In this document: piece by piece, positions 32,909 through 41,723 of the stretch
Layout of the letters: each line of letters opens with the position of its first letter
Numbering within the stretch: the stretch's first letter is position 1
Assembly (NCBI GenBank): GCA_964434235.1
Contig: CAYSUN010000001.1
Location: forward strand, 33,977 to 97,976
DNA: 64,000 nucleotides
Direction of reading: 5' to 3'
DNA from: JABMRF01 sp964434235
Lineage (GTDB): Bacteria; Patescibacteriota; Patescibacteriia; UBA11705; JABHMO01
The notes under the pieces: model-generated
Databases searched by the model: none
The model's input: the letters and a program-made list of their open reading frames with translations, nothing else
Told to the model about the DNA's origin: nothing
Program-made: the position numbers and the translations under genes

Positions 32909-33697
32909 ATGTTTTTCTATTTATTACTATTTATTATTGGAGCTTGTGTGGGAAGTTTTTTGAATGTTGTTATTCTTCGCTTGCCACAAAAAAAGTCAAT
33001 TGTTAAAGAAAGTTCGCACTGCCCAAATTGCCAAAAGAAATTGAAAGCTTATGATTTGATTCCAGTTATTAGTTTTTTTCTTTTGGGAGCAAAGTGCCGG
33101 AATTGTCAAAAGAAAATTTCTTGGCAATATCCAATTGTTGAATTAGTTTGTGCTGGTTTATTTATTTTTTTGGGCTATCATTATCAAATTTTGACTAATT
33201 TTGCTAATCCAATTTTTTATCGGGATTTAGTTTTTGTTTCTACTTTGTTAATAATATTTGTGACTGATTTAAAATATTATTTGATTTTTGATGCGGTGAC
33301 AGTTCCTCTTATGATTTTTGCTTTTTTGATTAATTTTTTCATACTAAGTAATTCAAATAACTATTGGTCAGTTTTTATAAATTTAATTGTGTCGGCTGTT
33401 ATTGGCGGTGGTTTCTTTTTACTTCAATACATTGTGTCCAAAGGTAAATGGATTGGTGGTGGAGATATCCGTTTGGGTTTTTTAATGGGATTTATGCTCG
33501 GCTGGCCAATGATTTTAGTTGCTTTAGTTATCGCCTATTTAGTAGGAGCAATTATCAGTATATTTTTAGTAATTGGTAAAAAGAAAAAAATGAAAAGTGA
33601 AGTTCCTTTTGGTGTGTTTCTCAGTTTCGCTACATTTGTAGTTTTGATTTGGGGTAACCAGATTTTGAATTGGTATTTAACGCAATTGGGGATTTAA
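32909..33697 (+). CDS. pilD: Type IV prepilin peptidase/methyltransferase
   Basis: The 262-residue protein has the N-terminal cytoplasmic domain with two CxxC pairs (C38/C41, C63/C66; zinc), then about seven helices with the two aspartate sites, FVTDLKYY and GGGDIRLGF. This is the full bifunctional type: it cuts the leader of prepilins and methylates the new N-terminal residue. The substrates are probably the four prepilin-like genes that follow (33963-40664). Confidence 0.95.
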   Translation: MFFYLLLFIIGACVGSFLNVVILRLPQKKSIVKESSHCPNCQKKLKAYDLIPVISFFLLGAKCRNCQKKISWQYPIVELVCAGLFIFLGYHYQILTNFANPIFYRDLVFVSTLLIIFVTDLKYYLIFDAVTVPLMIFAFLINFFILSNSNNYWSVFINLIVSAVIGGGFFLLQYIVSKGKWIGGGDIRLGFLMGFMLGWPMILVALVIAYLVGAIISIFLVIGKKKKMKSEVPFGVFLSFATFVVLIWGNQILNWYLTQLGI

Positions 33698-33728
33698 AGT
33701 GTTGAGTGAAAAAAAGTTAAAAGGCTTG

Positions 33729-33809
33729 CCCTGAACTTAACGTCTTATAGCGTTATAGTTCGGGGTAAAAGTTAAAAGTAAGTGTTAAGCCTGCCTGCCG
33801 GCAGGCAGG
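33729..33809. repeat. Two palindromic elements between pilD and the first pilin gene
   Basis: CCCTGAAC (33729-33736) pairs imperfectly with GTTCGGGG (33758-33765) with an inner TAACG/CGTTA. CCTGCCTGCC-GGCAGGCAGG (33790-33809) is a perfect 20-bp palindrome. Both sit within TTAAGTGTTAAG-type low-complexity DNA. TTTCTTG-type words fill 33830-33955. Confidence 0.75.
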
Positions 33810-33962
33810 TATTAAGTAATAAATTTTTCTTGTTACTCGTTACTTGAATCCTTCTTTTCCTTGTTTTCTTGTTTTTATGTTTTATTGATTTCTTGTTTTA
33901 GTGGTTAAGTGTTAAAATGATTTCTTGATTTGTTGTTTTCTTGTTTTCTTGATTAAAAATGT

Positions 33963-34481
33963 ATGCGCGGATTTAGTTTAATTGAACTTATGATTTCTAT
34001 AGCCATTGTTGGGTTAATAACTTCAATGGGAGTTTTAAGTTTTTCTGGACATAACGACAGAAAGAATTTTGACAATAGTATTAAGCTTTTAGAACAAAAA
34101 ATTATTGAAACAAAAATATCTGCTTTAGCTGGGCAATTAGATAATAATGAATCAACTCCGATGTATGGGCTTCAGCTCGGTCAGAATAAAAAAGAATATT
34201 TTACATATTTTGATATAAATGGCAATTGCCAATTTGATAATGGTGAAACTATCAAAGAAACAGTAACTTTGCCAGATCAAGTTGAATTTATTTCTTCTTC
34301 GGTAAATGGTTTTTGTTTTCAGAGAGATTCAAGTGTGGACCATGTTTGTGCTTTTGGTGGTAATTGTAGTTTTGTTGGAAATTATACCTTATATTTACAA
34401 GCACTTAAAATAAAAAAAGGCGCCAGTCTTAGCCTTAATAGTGAATCTGGTAATGTTAGTCTTGAACAGTTTGATTTATGA
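33963..34481 (+). CDS. Type IV pilin-like / pseudopilin (GspH/FimT-like)
   Basis: The very short leader MRG is followed by FSLIELMISIAIVGLI, the N-methylation motif with Glu at position 5 of the mature protein. The 172-residue length, the globular domain after a long N-terminal helix, and two Cys pairs fit a minor pseudopilin. It is processed by PilD encoded just upstream and joins a pilus-like fibre in the cell membrane. Its stop overlaps the start of the next gene by 4 bases. Confidence 0.88.
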   Translation: MRGFSLIELMISIAIVGLITSMGVLSFSGHNDRKNFDNSIKLLEQKIIETKISALAGQLDNNESTPMYGLQLGQNKKEYFTYFDINGNCQFDNGETIKETVTLPDQVEFISSSVNGFCFQRDSSVDHVCAFGGNCSFVGNYTLYLQALKIKKGASLSLNSESGNVSLEQFDL

Positions 34482-35110
34482 TAAAAATTAAAACTAATAA
34501 TCAAGGACAAACTTTGATTGAAGCAGTCGTGGCTGTAGCTATCATTGGTATAGCTATGGTTGGTTTTTTGTCTAGATCAACTCAAAATTATTTAGCAATT
34601 AGTGAAACTTTGGAACGAAATCAAGCTTTGAATTTGGCTAGAGAATCAATTGAAATAGTCCGTAATATGAGAGATAGTAATTGGCTGAAGGGTTGTTTTG
34701 ATCCTGCTGACTCAGATAATTGTAAATACTGGAATTCTGGTTTGCATGTGGGCAATGAATATCGAGCTGTAATTGTTTTTGATGAGGACACCACTCATTG
34801 GGTATTAGATTTTATTAATAATGATTTTGATAGTTGTATAGAAAATGAACAGTGTCGTTTGTATCAAAGGGAGTATGGTTTAATTGATGGCAATAGTTCA
34901 AATGCTGAGCCATTAGATTTTTATCGACAGGTTGAAATGCGACCAATTTGTGAAAGCCAAACAGCTTGTGGTGGTGATGGAATCTGTATGTCTGGTGAAG
35001 CTTGTCCTGATAAACAAATTGGTATTGAAGTTATTTCTCGTGTTCGCTGGCATCGGACAAATGGTTGGCGTAATGTGATATTAACTGATTATTTATATAA
35101 TTGGCGATAA
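34478..35110 (+). CDS. Type IV pilus minor pilin-like protein (PilV/GspI-like)
   Basis: The leader MIKIKTNNQG precedes QTLIEAVVAVAIIGIAMVG, a prepilin site with Glu at position 5. The 210-residue protein has a Cys-rich C-terminal half (DSCIENEQC, CESQTACGGDGICMSGEAC) that probably forms disulfides. TLIEAVVA resembles PilV/GspI-type minor pilins, which sit at the fibre tip. It overlaps the previous gene by 4 bases (ATGA), a sign of translational coupling. Confidence 0.85.
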   Translation: MIKIKTNNQGQTLIEAVVAVAIIGIAMVGFLSRSTQNYLAISETLERNQALNLARESIEIVRNMRDSNWLKGCFDPADSDNCKYWNSGLHVGNEYRAVIVFDEDTTHWVLDFINNDFDSCIENEQCRLYQREYGLIDGNSSNAEPLDFYRQVEMRPICESQTACGGDGICMSGEACPDKQIGIEVISRVRWHRTNGWRNVILTDYLYNWR

Positions 35111-35114
35111 TAGT

Positions 35115-38100
35115 ATGCGTAAAAAAAATCAATCAGCTGAAAAAATTGAAGATTCTACCATTGTTGAAGAACCTCAATTTTCCATGGAACAAATAGCTGA
35201 GCAAAGCAAAGAAAAAATTATTGAGATCAGCCAAAGGAAGGCAGAAAAAATACAAAAGCAAGATGAATTGTTAGATCGAATAATTGATATTAACCAGCAA
35301 TCATTGACTGAAAATGTTCCAGAGCAAGAACTGCAATTTTCTGATGTGAAAAATAAAATTGATGAGTTAACAGATCAAATTTTTGATGTAGAAACTATGC
35401 TCAAGCGATTCAAGGATGGTTTTGATTACGCTCAGCTAAGTTTAGTCTTAGAACGCATTCAGCAAGTTTTCAATGATTTAGAAACAGTTATTTCGCAAGC
35501 TAATAATGAGGTAATTAAAACGGAAGCTCGAATTAAGTTATTGATTAGTTCCAAAGAAAAATTAATTGCCAAACAGCAAAAGTTAAAAGGTTTTTGGCAA
35601 AATTTATTTAAATCCAAAGAACAAGATAAGACTGCTCAGTCAATATTAAAAGCTGAAGAAGATTTACTTCAGTCTCGAAACAATCTTTATCTAGATAAAG
35701 AATCTTTAGCCACAATTCAACGTGAAAAAGAACGTCTTGGTGCTAAACAAGAAAAGCTCTTGATTGCGGCCCAGATTAGGAACTTTGATTCAACTGTTGT
35801 TTCTAAATTAAGTTTAATAGATGAATTGCTGGATGATGATTTGGTAATGGCCTATGAATGGGAGTCTATGCAAATTGTAGTGCCAACAAAAATAGAAAAT
35901 TTGTCTAGTAAACTTGAAACTCCTTTAACTGAAGAAGAAAAAACTAAACTTTATAATTTGCTTGAGCGGAGATTTAGAATCAGCAAAGACGAGAAGCCTG
36001 TAGATAAAGAGAGCAAGTTGAAAGAACTTGATGCAGAAATCGAAGCTATGCGAGGGAGGAAAGAAGCTGATTTTCATTTTGGTTTTGATTCAGAAAGAGA
36101 AGAAATGAAAAGTTTCTTGCGAGAGATGACTGAACAATACGGTGCGGTTGTTGGGTCAGACCATAAGCGAGTTTGTAAAAATTGGTTGAACTTATTTATT
36201 CGTCACAATATAAAGCCAGAGTTAGATGCTCTAACCCAAGAGATTATTGATAAACAGCCAACAGAAGAAGTCCAAGCAGAAGTAGCTAAAAATATTAAGG
36301 CATATATAGATAGTACTTATCACACATCAGTAAATTTGAAACATTGGGAAGATTTAGCCATAAAATGTGAGCCAGAGGCTTGGCTTGGTATGAGAAAAGT
36401 TTTGTTGGCTTCAGGAGAGTATTCAGCTGAAAGTATTAAAGATTTTGAAGATTGGTATGCTGATATTTTAATAGAAAAGAATTTGTTTAGCGGAGGTTCA
36501 GAATCTTTTGCCGGTTCAACGGCCGTCAGTAATATAGCAAAAATTGAACATTTTCAGTCATTGCCAAGAATGTACGAATTTTGCGTGAGCCATGATCCTA
36601 GCCATACAACCACAGCTACAATTCGTGCCATGAAAAATTTATTGGTCAAAAGTGATCAAACGGAATTGGCAGAGTTTTTACAAAATCTACCACAGCAAAC
36701 CAGAAATATGTTTGAAGTATTAATCGACCCAAATTCAGCTTTAAATTTTTATGGTGAAAGTGAAGGACTTCGTTTTGAAGACTTTGCTTTGGTTGAGCCT
36801 GAATTAACTTTAATGAAAGAAAAACTGGTAAAAGATTTAAGGAAAAAAAATTGGAGCGATCAGGCAATTCGCGAAGCCTATAATCTAACTGGTAATAAAT
36901 TTGAGGTTCTTGAAAATTTGAAAAAATTAGTATTAGGTTTGGGATTAAATTTTTCTGAGTTTGCTCAAGCCTATTTTCGTCAATTGTTTCGAGATTTTGA
37001 CCCGAAAAACGCAGATGATCTAAAATTTTTGGATTTATATTGCAAGGAAACGGGTCTTGAAAAAGAGAGAATTTGTTTGGATCTCGGTTCTGTTATTATT
37101 GAATCGCCAACCAATAAATTAATCGCTTCTTTAGCGTCGCCTGAACACGGTGACAACGTGCATTTTTGTGAGTTAATATTAACGGAAGAAGCTAAATTCC
37201 CTGAAGAGGTAATAGCCAAGTTAAGAAAAATTTATTTAAAAGATGAAGTAAAAAAGCAAGCTAAATTAAGGCAAGATTTAGTGGTTCTCAGTGTGATGAT
37301 TTCTGCAAATGAGAAATCTGGGATTCTGAAAAATATTATAGAAGTATATGATTTTGATAATCCATTAGAAGTTTCTAATCTAGAAAAAGTTGTGGCTTAT
37401 TATTTATACTTGCAGAGATTTATAGAATATAAGGAACTTTATGTTGATAAAGATTCACCAAACTTACGGTCAATAATAGACGAAAAGATAATGAGTTTAA
37501 TGAGCTTGAAAGAAGTTGAAGAATATTTAAGCGAGATTATAAAATCTTTAGCTAGAAGTTCTCAAATTTCTTTTATTCAAAATGCTGATAAAACAATTTG
37601 GAAATTAGTTTACGGAGAAGAGGCAGTAGAGAAATTTTTAGATGTTTTGCCAACTGACTCACAAGAAAAAAGAAATGCTTTTACACATAATGATTATGAT
37701 CGCACAACTGAATTTTTTAAATTTATGTGTGTTGGCAATGATAAGACAACTTTAAATCAAGAAAACCTAAATATTTTTACTCAGTACGTTCAGCGATTTG
37801 GTCTTTCGAAAACTCGGCTTTTGTTTGACTATGCTCGAAATATAATTTTGTTCAAGGAACAAGGAATTGATCTGCCCTACCATCAAGAGCAAGACGGAAT
37901 AGATTCATTTGATAAGCTGGAAGAAAAATTTAAAAAAATAAAAGAAATTTTGTTTGGGGAAGAAGAAGTTTCTGATATGGCTAATTTATCTAACTTGGAA
38001 GTTGAATTTCTCAATGTTATGACTGGTAAAAGTACTCATCGTTTTGATAGAGGTCGGCCAGATATGCAAAGGATTATTAACGATTGGAATAATGATAGTA

Positions 38101-39299
38101 AGTCTGAAGAAATAGTTCCAAAACCAGAAGAATATCAATCGTTCTCGTTGGAAGTTCAACGAGCAAACGTTACGGTCGATGTAGACGTTATTCGTAATGA
38201 GTATGAAGAGTTAAAAATGAATATTTTAGAGGCTTGCAAAGATCCAGAAGATGTCCAAGGATTAAAAGCTAGAGCCTTGTCGATTATTAAGCAAAAAATA
38301 TTAGAGATTGAGCAAATGGTTGATGCTAATCCAGAAAATTCTTTTATCCAAAAACAATTAGTCAATTATCAAACTATCCACCAGAATTTGGGACAGGTCA
38401 ATGATTTGGATCAGTTGTTAATTGCGTTACTGTCAGTAGAAAAAGGTTTTGCTCTTAAAAATAATATTGATTCGATAGTTCGAGAAATTTTAATAAAAAA
38501 AGTTTTTCGAATGAATTTTTCCGAAGATACTTTAGCTCAGTATATTGGCGTTTTAGAAAAACCAATTTCAGTAAAAGGAGTTTTGGGAATGGTTAATATA
38601 GTTAATAATTTTATTAAGGATCATGTTATAAATTTAAGCCGAAATAATCAAGAGGGCTATTGGAGTGAAGAGGCTTGGCAGAAAATATTAGCGACTAAAA
38701 AGAATTCTAAGTTAATTGATGTTACTAAAGTTTTTAAAACACAAATTGATGCCCTAACCAAAGAAATTAAAAGTGCCAAAGTCGAAGACGTGTTGGAGCC
38801 TTCGCTGGCAGTTCAGTTTATTCCTGATCGTGGTTTTGTAGGCGAAATGTCAGGATATTTAGCTGATGTTTGTTACACAGCTGAGTATCCATTGTTAAAA
38901 AAATGGCCGAATGTTGTTCCGTTTAAGTTAGTTTATACGGCTGATGATGGATCAAAAGAGTTCCTCGGTTCAGTCTTGGTTTTTGAAGTAACACAAAAAA
39001 ATGGGGAAAAGGCATTGCTTGTTAGAGCTTTTGATGTACCGCAAGAAGAAGATTTTAATATAAGTAAATGTATTGAGAGCTTTTTAGATGCCATGCAAGA
39101 TTTGGGTAAAAAGCGTGGAGCTACAAAAGTGCTGGTGCCTGGAGTTAATGGCGCAATCTCCAATTATTTAATGACAGTTGCACACATAAAACAATACGTA
39201 ACTGATAAAACCGCTGTGTCTTTAGCTGAAGAGTTTAAATTTAATGGGGAAAGTTATAATTTAACAGATAATTGTTTTGTGGCTAGAGAGATAAAATAA
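35115..39299 (+). CDS. Giant hypothetical protein within the pseudopilin operon, 1394 aa
   Basis: A soluble, mostly helical protein. The N-terminal 230 residues are charged coiled coil (KSKEQDKTAQSILKAEEDLL), the middle 900 are alpha-helical without repeats I can align, and the C-terminal 170 (FIPDRGFVGEMSGYLADVC, then LGSVLVFEV and LVRAFDVP) form a compact alpha/beta domain of possible GNAT-like type (FLDAMQDLGKKRGATKVLV). No signal peptide or membrane helix, so it is probably cytoplasmic. It starts 4 bases after one pilin gene and ends 2 bases before another, so it belongs to the operon. I cannot name the family; the function may be assembly or control of the pilus. Confidence 0.75.
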   Translation: MRKKNQSAEKIEDSTIVEEPQFSMEQIAEQSKEKIIEISQRKAEKIQKQDELLDRIIDINQQSLTENVPEQELQFSDVKNKIDELTDQIFDVETMLKRFKDGFDYAQLSLVLERIQQVFNDLETVISQANNEVIKTEARIKLLISSKEKLIAKQQKLKGFWQNLFKSKEQDKTAQSILKAEEDLLQSRNNLYLDKESLATIQREKERLGAKQEKLLIAAQIRNFDSTVVSKLSLIDELLDDDLVMAYEWESMQIVVPTKIENLSSKLETPLTEEEKTKLYNLLERRFRISKDEKPVDKESKLKELDAEIEAMRGRKEADFHFGFDSEREEMKSFLREMTEQYGAVVGSDHKRVCKNWLNLFIRHNIKPELDALTQEIIDKQPTEEVQAEVAKNIKAYIDSTYHTSVNLKHWEDLAIKCEPEAWLGMRKVLLASGEYSAESIKDFEDWYADILIEKNLFSGGSESFAGSTAVSNIAKIEHFQSLPRMYEFCVSHDPSHTTTATIRAMKNLLVKSDQTELAEFLQNLPQQTRNMFEVLIDPNSALNFYGESEGLRFEDFALVEPELTLMKEKLVKDLRKKNWSDQAIREAYNLTGNKFEVLENLKKLVLGLGLNFSEFAQAYFRQLFRDFDPKNADDLKFLDLYCKETGLEKERICLDLGSVIIESPTNKLIASLASPEHGDNVHFCELILTEEAKFPEEVIAKLRKIYLKDEVKKQAKLRQDLVVLSVMISANEKSGILKNIIEVYDFDNPLEVSNLEKVVAYYLYLQRFIEYKELYVDKDSPNLRSIIDEKIMSLMSLKEVEEYLSEIIKSLARSSQISFIQNADKTIWKLVYGEEAVEKFLDVLPTDSQEKRNAFTHNDYDRTTEFFKFMCVGNDKTTLNQENLNIFTQYVQRFGLSKTRLLFDYARNIILFKEQGIDLPYHQEQDGIDSFDKLEEKFKKIKEILFGEEEVSDMANLSNLEVEFLNVMTGKSTHRFDRGRPDMQRIINDWNNDSKSEEIVPKPEEYQSFSLEVQRANVTVDVDVIRNEYEELKMNILEACKDPEDVQGLKARALSIIKQKILEIEQMVDANPENSFIQKQLVNYQTIHQNLGQVNDLDQLLIALLSVEKGFALKNNIDSIVREILIKKVFRMNFSEDTLAQYIGVLEKPISVKGVLGMVNIVNNFIKDHVINLSRNNQEGYWSEEAWQKILATKKNSKLIDVTKVFKTQIDALTKEIKSAKVEDVLEPSLAVQFIPDRGFVGEMSGYLADVCYTAEYPLLKKWPNVVPFKLVYTADDGSKEFLGSVLVFEVTQKNGEKALLVRAFDVPQEEDFNISKCIESFLDAMQDLGKKRGATKVLVPGVNGAISNYLMTVAHIKQYVTDKTAVSLAEEFKFNGESYNLTDNCFVAREIK

Positions 39300-39301
39300 T
39301 T

Positions 39302-39874
39302 ATGAAAAAAGGTTTTTCTTTAATTGAAATGTTGGTAGTTATGGCAGTTTTTATGACCATTATGCTGGTGGTTAGTGATATTTTTTTATCAGTTTCTAGT
39401 TCACAAAAAAGTAGTTTAATAAAACAAAGAGTAATGGTAGATATGCAGTATACTTTGGAACAAGTCGCGCAAATGATTAGATTAGGGCAACTTGATTATC
39501 GCTCTGGCTCTAGTTCTAGCCCTAACCTTAATCAGTATGAACATTTAAAATTAATAAGTAGTACAGGCGAAAAAATGATGATTGGTATGGATGATAGCAA
39601 TTGTGATAGTCCTGCGGAAACTTGTTTAGTGTTAATTAAAAATGAGGTTGTAACTGTTCTGTCTCCTCCAAGCTTTAATGTCACAAGATTTGATTTTATC
39701 AGAACTCCTAGTGAAAGTCCGTACCAATTTAATCAATTTACTCAAAAATACAAGAGCGATGCTCAACCTCAAGTGACAGTTTTGCTTGAAGGTGTGTCAA
39801 CTATTGAAACAGAAAAATCAATTAAGCCAATACTTTTACAAACGACAATCAGTTCTCGATATTATGAAAGATAA
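39302..39874 (+). CDS. Type IV pilin-like protein (GspJ/PilW-like)
   Basis: MKKG is followed by FSLIEMLVVMAVFMTIMLV with the required Glu at position 5. The 190-residue length and QYTLEQVAQMIRLGQL after the helix match GspJ/PilW-type minor pseudopilins. It starts 2 bases after the 1394-residue gene and overlaps the next gene by 11 bases. It is a substrate for PilD. Confidence 0.87.
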   Translation: MKKGFSLIEMLVVMAVFMTIMLVVSDIFLSVSSSQKSSLIKQRVMVDMQYTLEQVAQMIRLGQLDYRSGSSSSPNLNQYEHLKLISSTGEKMMIGMDDSNCDSPAETCLVLIKNEVVTVLSPPSFNVTRFDFIRTPSESPYQFNQFTQKYKSDAQPQVTVLLEGVSTIETEKSIKPILLQTTISSRYYER

Positions 39875-40664
39875 ATTATTACAATCAGAGCAAGGAAATG
39901 TTTTGGTTTATGCGCTTTTAACGATTGCCGCGATTTTAAGTTCCTCGATAGTAATTTCTAATATTATTAATGGTTCAATCGGGCACAGTGGCTTGATTGC
40001 CAGTTCTGAAGAAGCTTTTTACAGCGCTGAAAGTGGATTGGAAAAAACTTTGTATACAATTCGAAAAGAAGACAATTTACCTCAGAGTGGCTCTTGTGAC
40101 ATAGATAATATCGATTGTGAAGTTGAAGTGAGTAATGATAAAGTTAATTATTTAATGTTGGATTTAGAAAGAAATCAATCAGTTCAAATTGATCTTTTTG
40201 ATCCAGAGAATAATTTGCATTCTAGTGGTGTTGATTCATTTGCGATGGAATGGGCAAATTCTCAAACTTGGCTGGAAGTTAGTATTGTGGAGTGGCCAAA
40301 TGATTATGTTTTTAGTTGGCCTAATTTATTAGGTCAAGTTAACGTAGATGATTTACCGACTCAAAAATTTTTATATAGTGGTGGACAAGATTTTAATTTA
40401 GCTATAAATAACTATTTTGTAAAAACAAAAAATTATAGAGTTCGAATTAAAGCTTTGTATGGAAATGCTGATGATTTAATAATTAAACTTTATGGGACGG
40501 ATAATGGTGGTGTGCCAATTGCTTTTCCTAATTATTTAACAATTGATGCTGTTGGTAAATATCGTGATTCAAGTCAGCGACTGTCTGTAGAAATGCCAAG
40601 ATATTCTTCTTTACTTGGCTTGTTTGATTATGTGCTATTTAGTGAAAGTGTTATAACAAAATAA
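39864..40664 (+). CDS. PilX/GspK-like pilus accessory protein
   Basis: Start ATG 39864 is chosen because the longer TTG-initiated reading runs deep into the upstream pilin gene. MKDKLLQSEQGNVLVYALLT then has a helix (about 10-35) with GNVLVYALLTIAAILSSS and no Glu at position 5, the layout of PilX/GspK-like proteins (compare QRGVALVVVL). EEAFYSAESGLEKTL after the helix is typical of that group. About 267 residues. It is the last gene of the operon. Confidence 0.78.
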   Translation: MKDKLLQSEQGNVLVYALLTIAAILSSSIVISNIINGSIGHSGLIASSEEAFYSAESGLEKTLYTIRKEDNLPQSGSCDIDNIDCEVEVSNDKVNYLMLDLERNQSVQIDLFDPENNLHSSGVDSFAMEWANSQTWLEVSIVEWPNDYVFSWPNLLGQVNVDDLPTQKFLYSGGQDFNLAINNYFVKTKNYRVRIKALYGNADDLIIKLYGTDNGGVPIAFPNYLTIDAVGKYRDSSQRLSVEMPRYSSLLGLFDYVLFSESVITK

Positions 40665-40707
40665 AATTTAATATTAAAAACAAAAATTTAAGGAGTGAAC
40701 AAATATT

Positions 40708-41589
40708 ATGCTTTGGATAGTTTTTACATTAGTGGCCATGCTTTTGTGGTCAGCAGTAAATATTTTAGATAAATATATAATTGGGCATGAGCTTCGCGAT
40801 CCAATTTTAGTTACTACGATTTTTGGTTTTTCTATTAGTTTACTTTTTATATTTTTAGGACTTTTTACTGGAGCTATTATTATTCCAGTTAAATACATGT
40901 TACTTTCTATGCTTGGCGGTTTGGTTTATGCGACGGCCATTATTTTTTATTATTCTGCTATGAAAAAGATAGAAGTCTCACGCATAGTGCCGATTATTGC
41001 AACGGAACCTTTAATTATTGCGATTGTGGCTTTCTTCTTATTTGGTGAAAGCTTAAAATTAATTCAATATATTGGGATCGGATTAATCGTATTTGGAGCA
41101 ATTCTGATTACTCATAAAAAATATGGTGATAAGGTAAATATGCATAAGTTTTATGCTATGGCTTTCCTTTGTACTTTGCTTTTTGGATTGAGAAATATTT
41201 TAATAAAATATGTAACAATTGGAGTAGACTTTTGGCCGATGTTATTTTGGCTTGGCGTAGGAATGTTTATTGCCCCTTTGATTTTGCTTTTCTTTCATCA
41301 TCCACATATTAGAGAACAGGCCAAGAAAGGTGTTTTGCATTTGTGTTTAACTGCTCTTTTGTCTGGTTTAGCTTTAATTTTCTTCACCAAGGCAATTTCG
41401 ATTGGTTCTGTGTCTTTGGCTTCTGCTTTGTTGGCGACAAAACCAATGTTAGTTTTTTTTATCGCTACTTTTTTAAGCTTTTTTCACCCTGATATTATAG
41501 TTGAAAAACATACGAAAAAAGTTTTACTGAAAAAAATGACCGCTGTGGCTTTGATTGTGGCTGGTGGGATCTTTGTACTCATTCAGTGA
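40708..41589 (+). CDS. EamA/DMT-family transporter
   Basis: Ten membrane helices over 293 residues in two EamA halves. The first half ends with ATEPLIIAIVAFFLFGES and GIGLIVFGAILITHKK, the second with LASALLATKPMLVFFIATF and VALIVAGGIFVLI, the usual DMT features. These carriers export amino acids, sugars or metabolites; the substrate cannot be deduced. AAGGAG lies 13 bases before the ATG, somewhat far. No operon partner. Confidence 0.85.
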   Translation: MLWIVFTLVAMLLWSAVNILDKYIIGHELRDPILVTTIFGFSISLLFIFLGLFTGAIIIPVKYMLLSMLGGLVYATAIIFYYSAMKKIEVSRIVPIIATEPLIIAIVAFFLFGESLKLIQYIGIGLIVFGAILITHKKYGDKVNMHKFYAMAFLCTLLFGLRNILIKYVTIGVDFWPMLFWLGVGMFIAPLILLFFHHPHIREQAKKGVLHLCLTALLSGLALIFFTKAISIGSVSLASALLATKPMLVFFIATFLSFFHPDIIVEKHTKKVLLKKMTAVALIVAGGIFVLIQ

Positions 41590-41700
41590 TTACAAATTAC
41601 GAATTGGCTACGAATCTACGTATTACGAATAGGAAAAACAAATTTACAAATATTACGAATTACACTTTACTAATTACCAATTACTCTTTACTAAATATTC
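41590..41700 (+). repeat. Low-complexity ACGAAT/TTACNAAT region
   Basis: Built from ATTACGAATT, CTACGAATCTACG and TTACTAATTACCAATTAC words. It fills the gap before ligA. The same words occur at 22784, 30400 and 62330. Confidence 0.6.
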
Positions 41701-41723
41701 GCCTGTGTTAATTTACTTATAAT

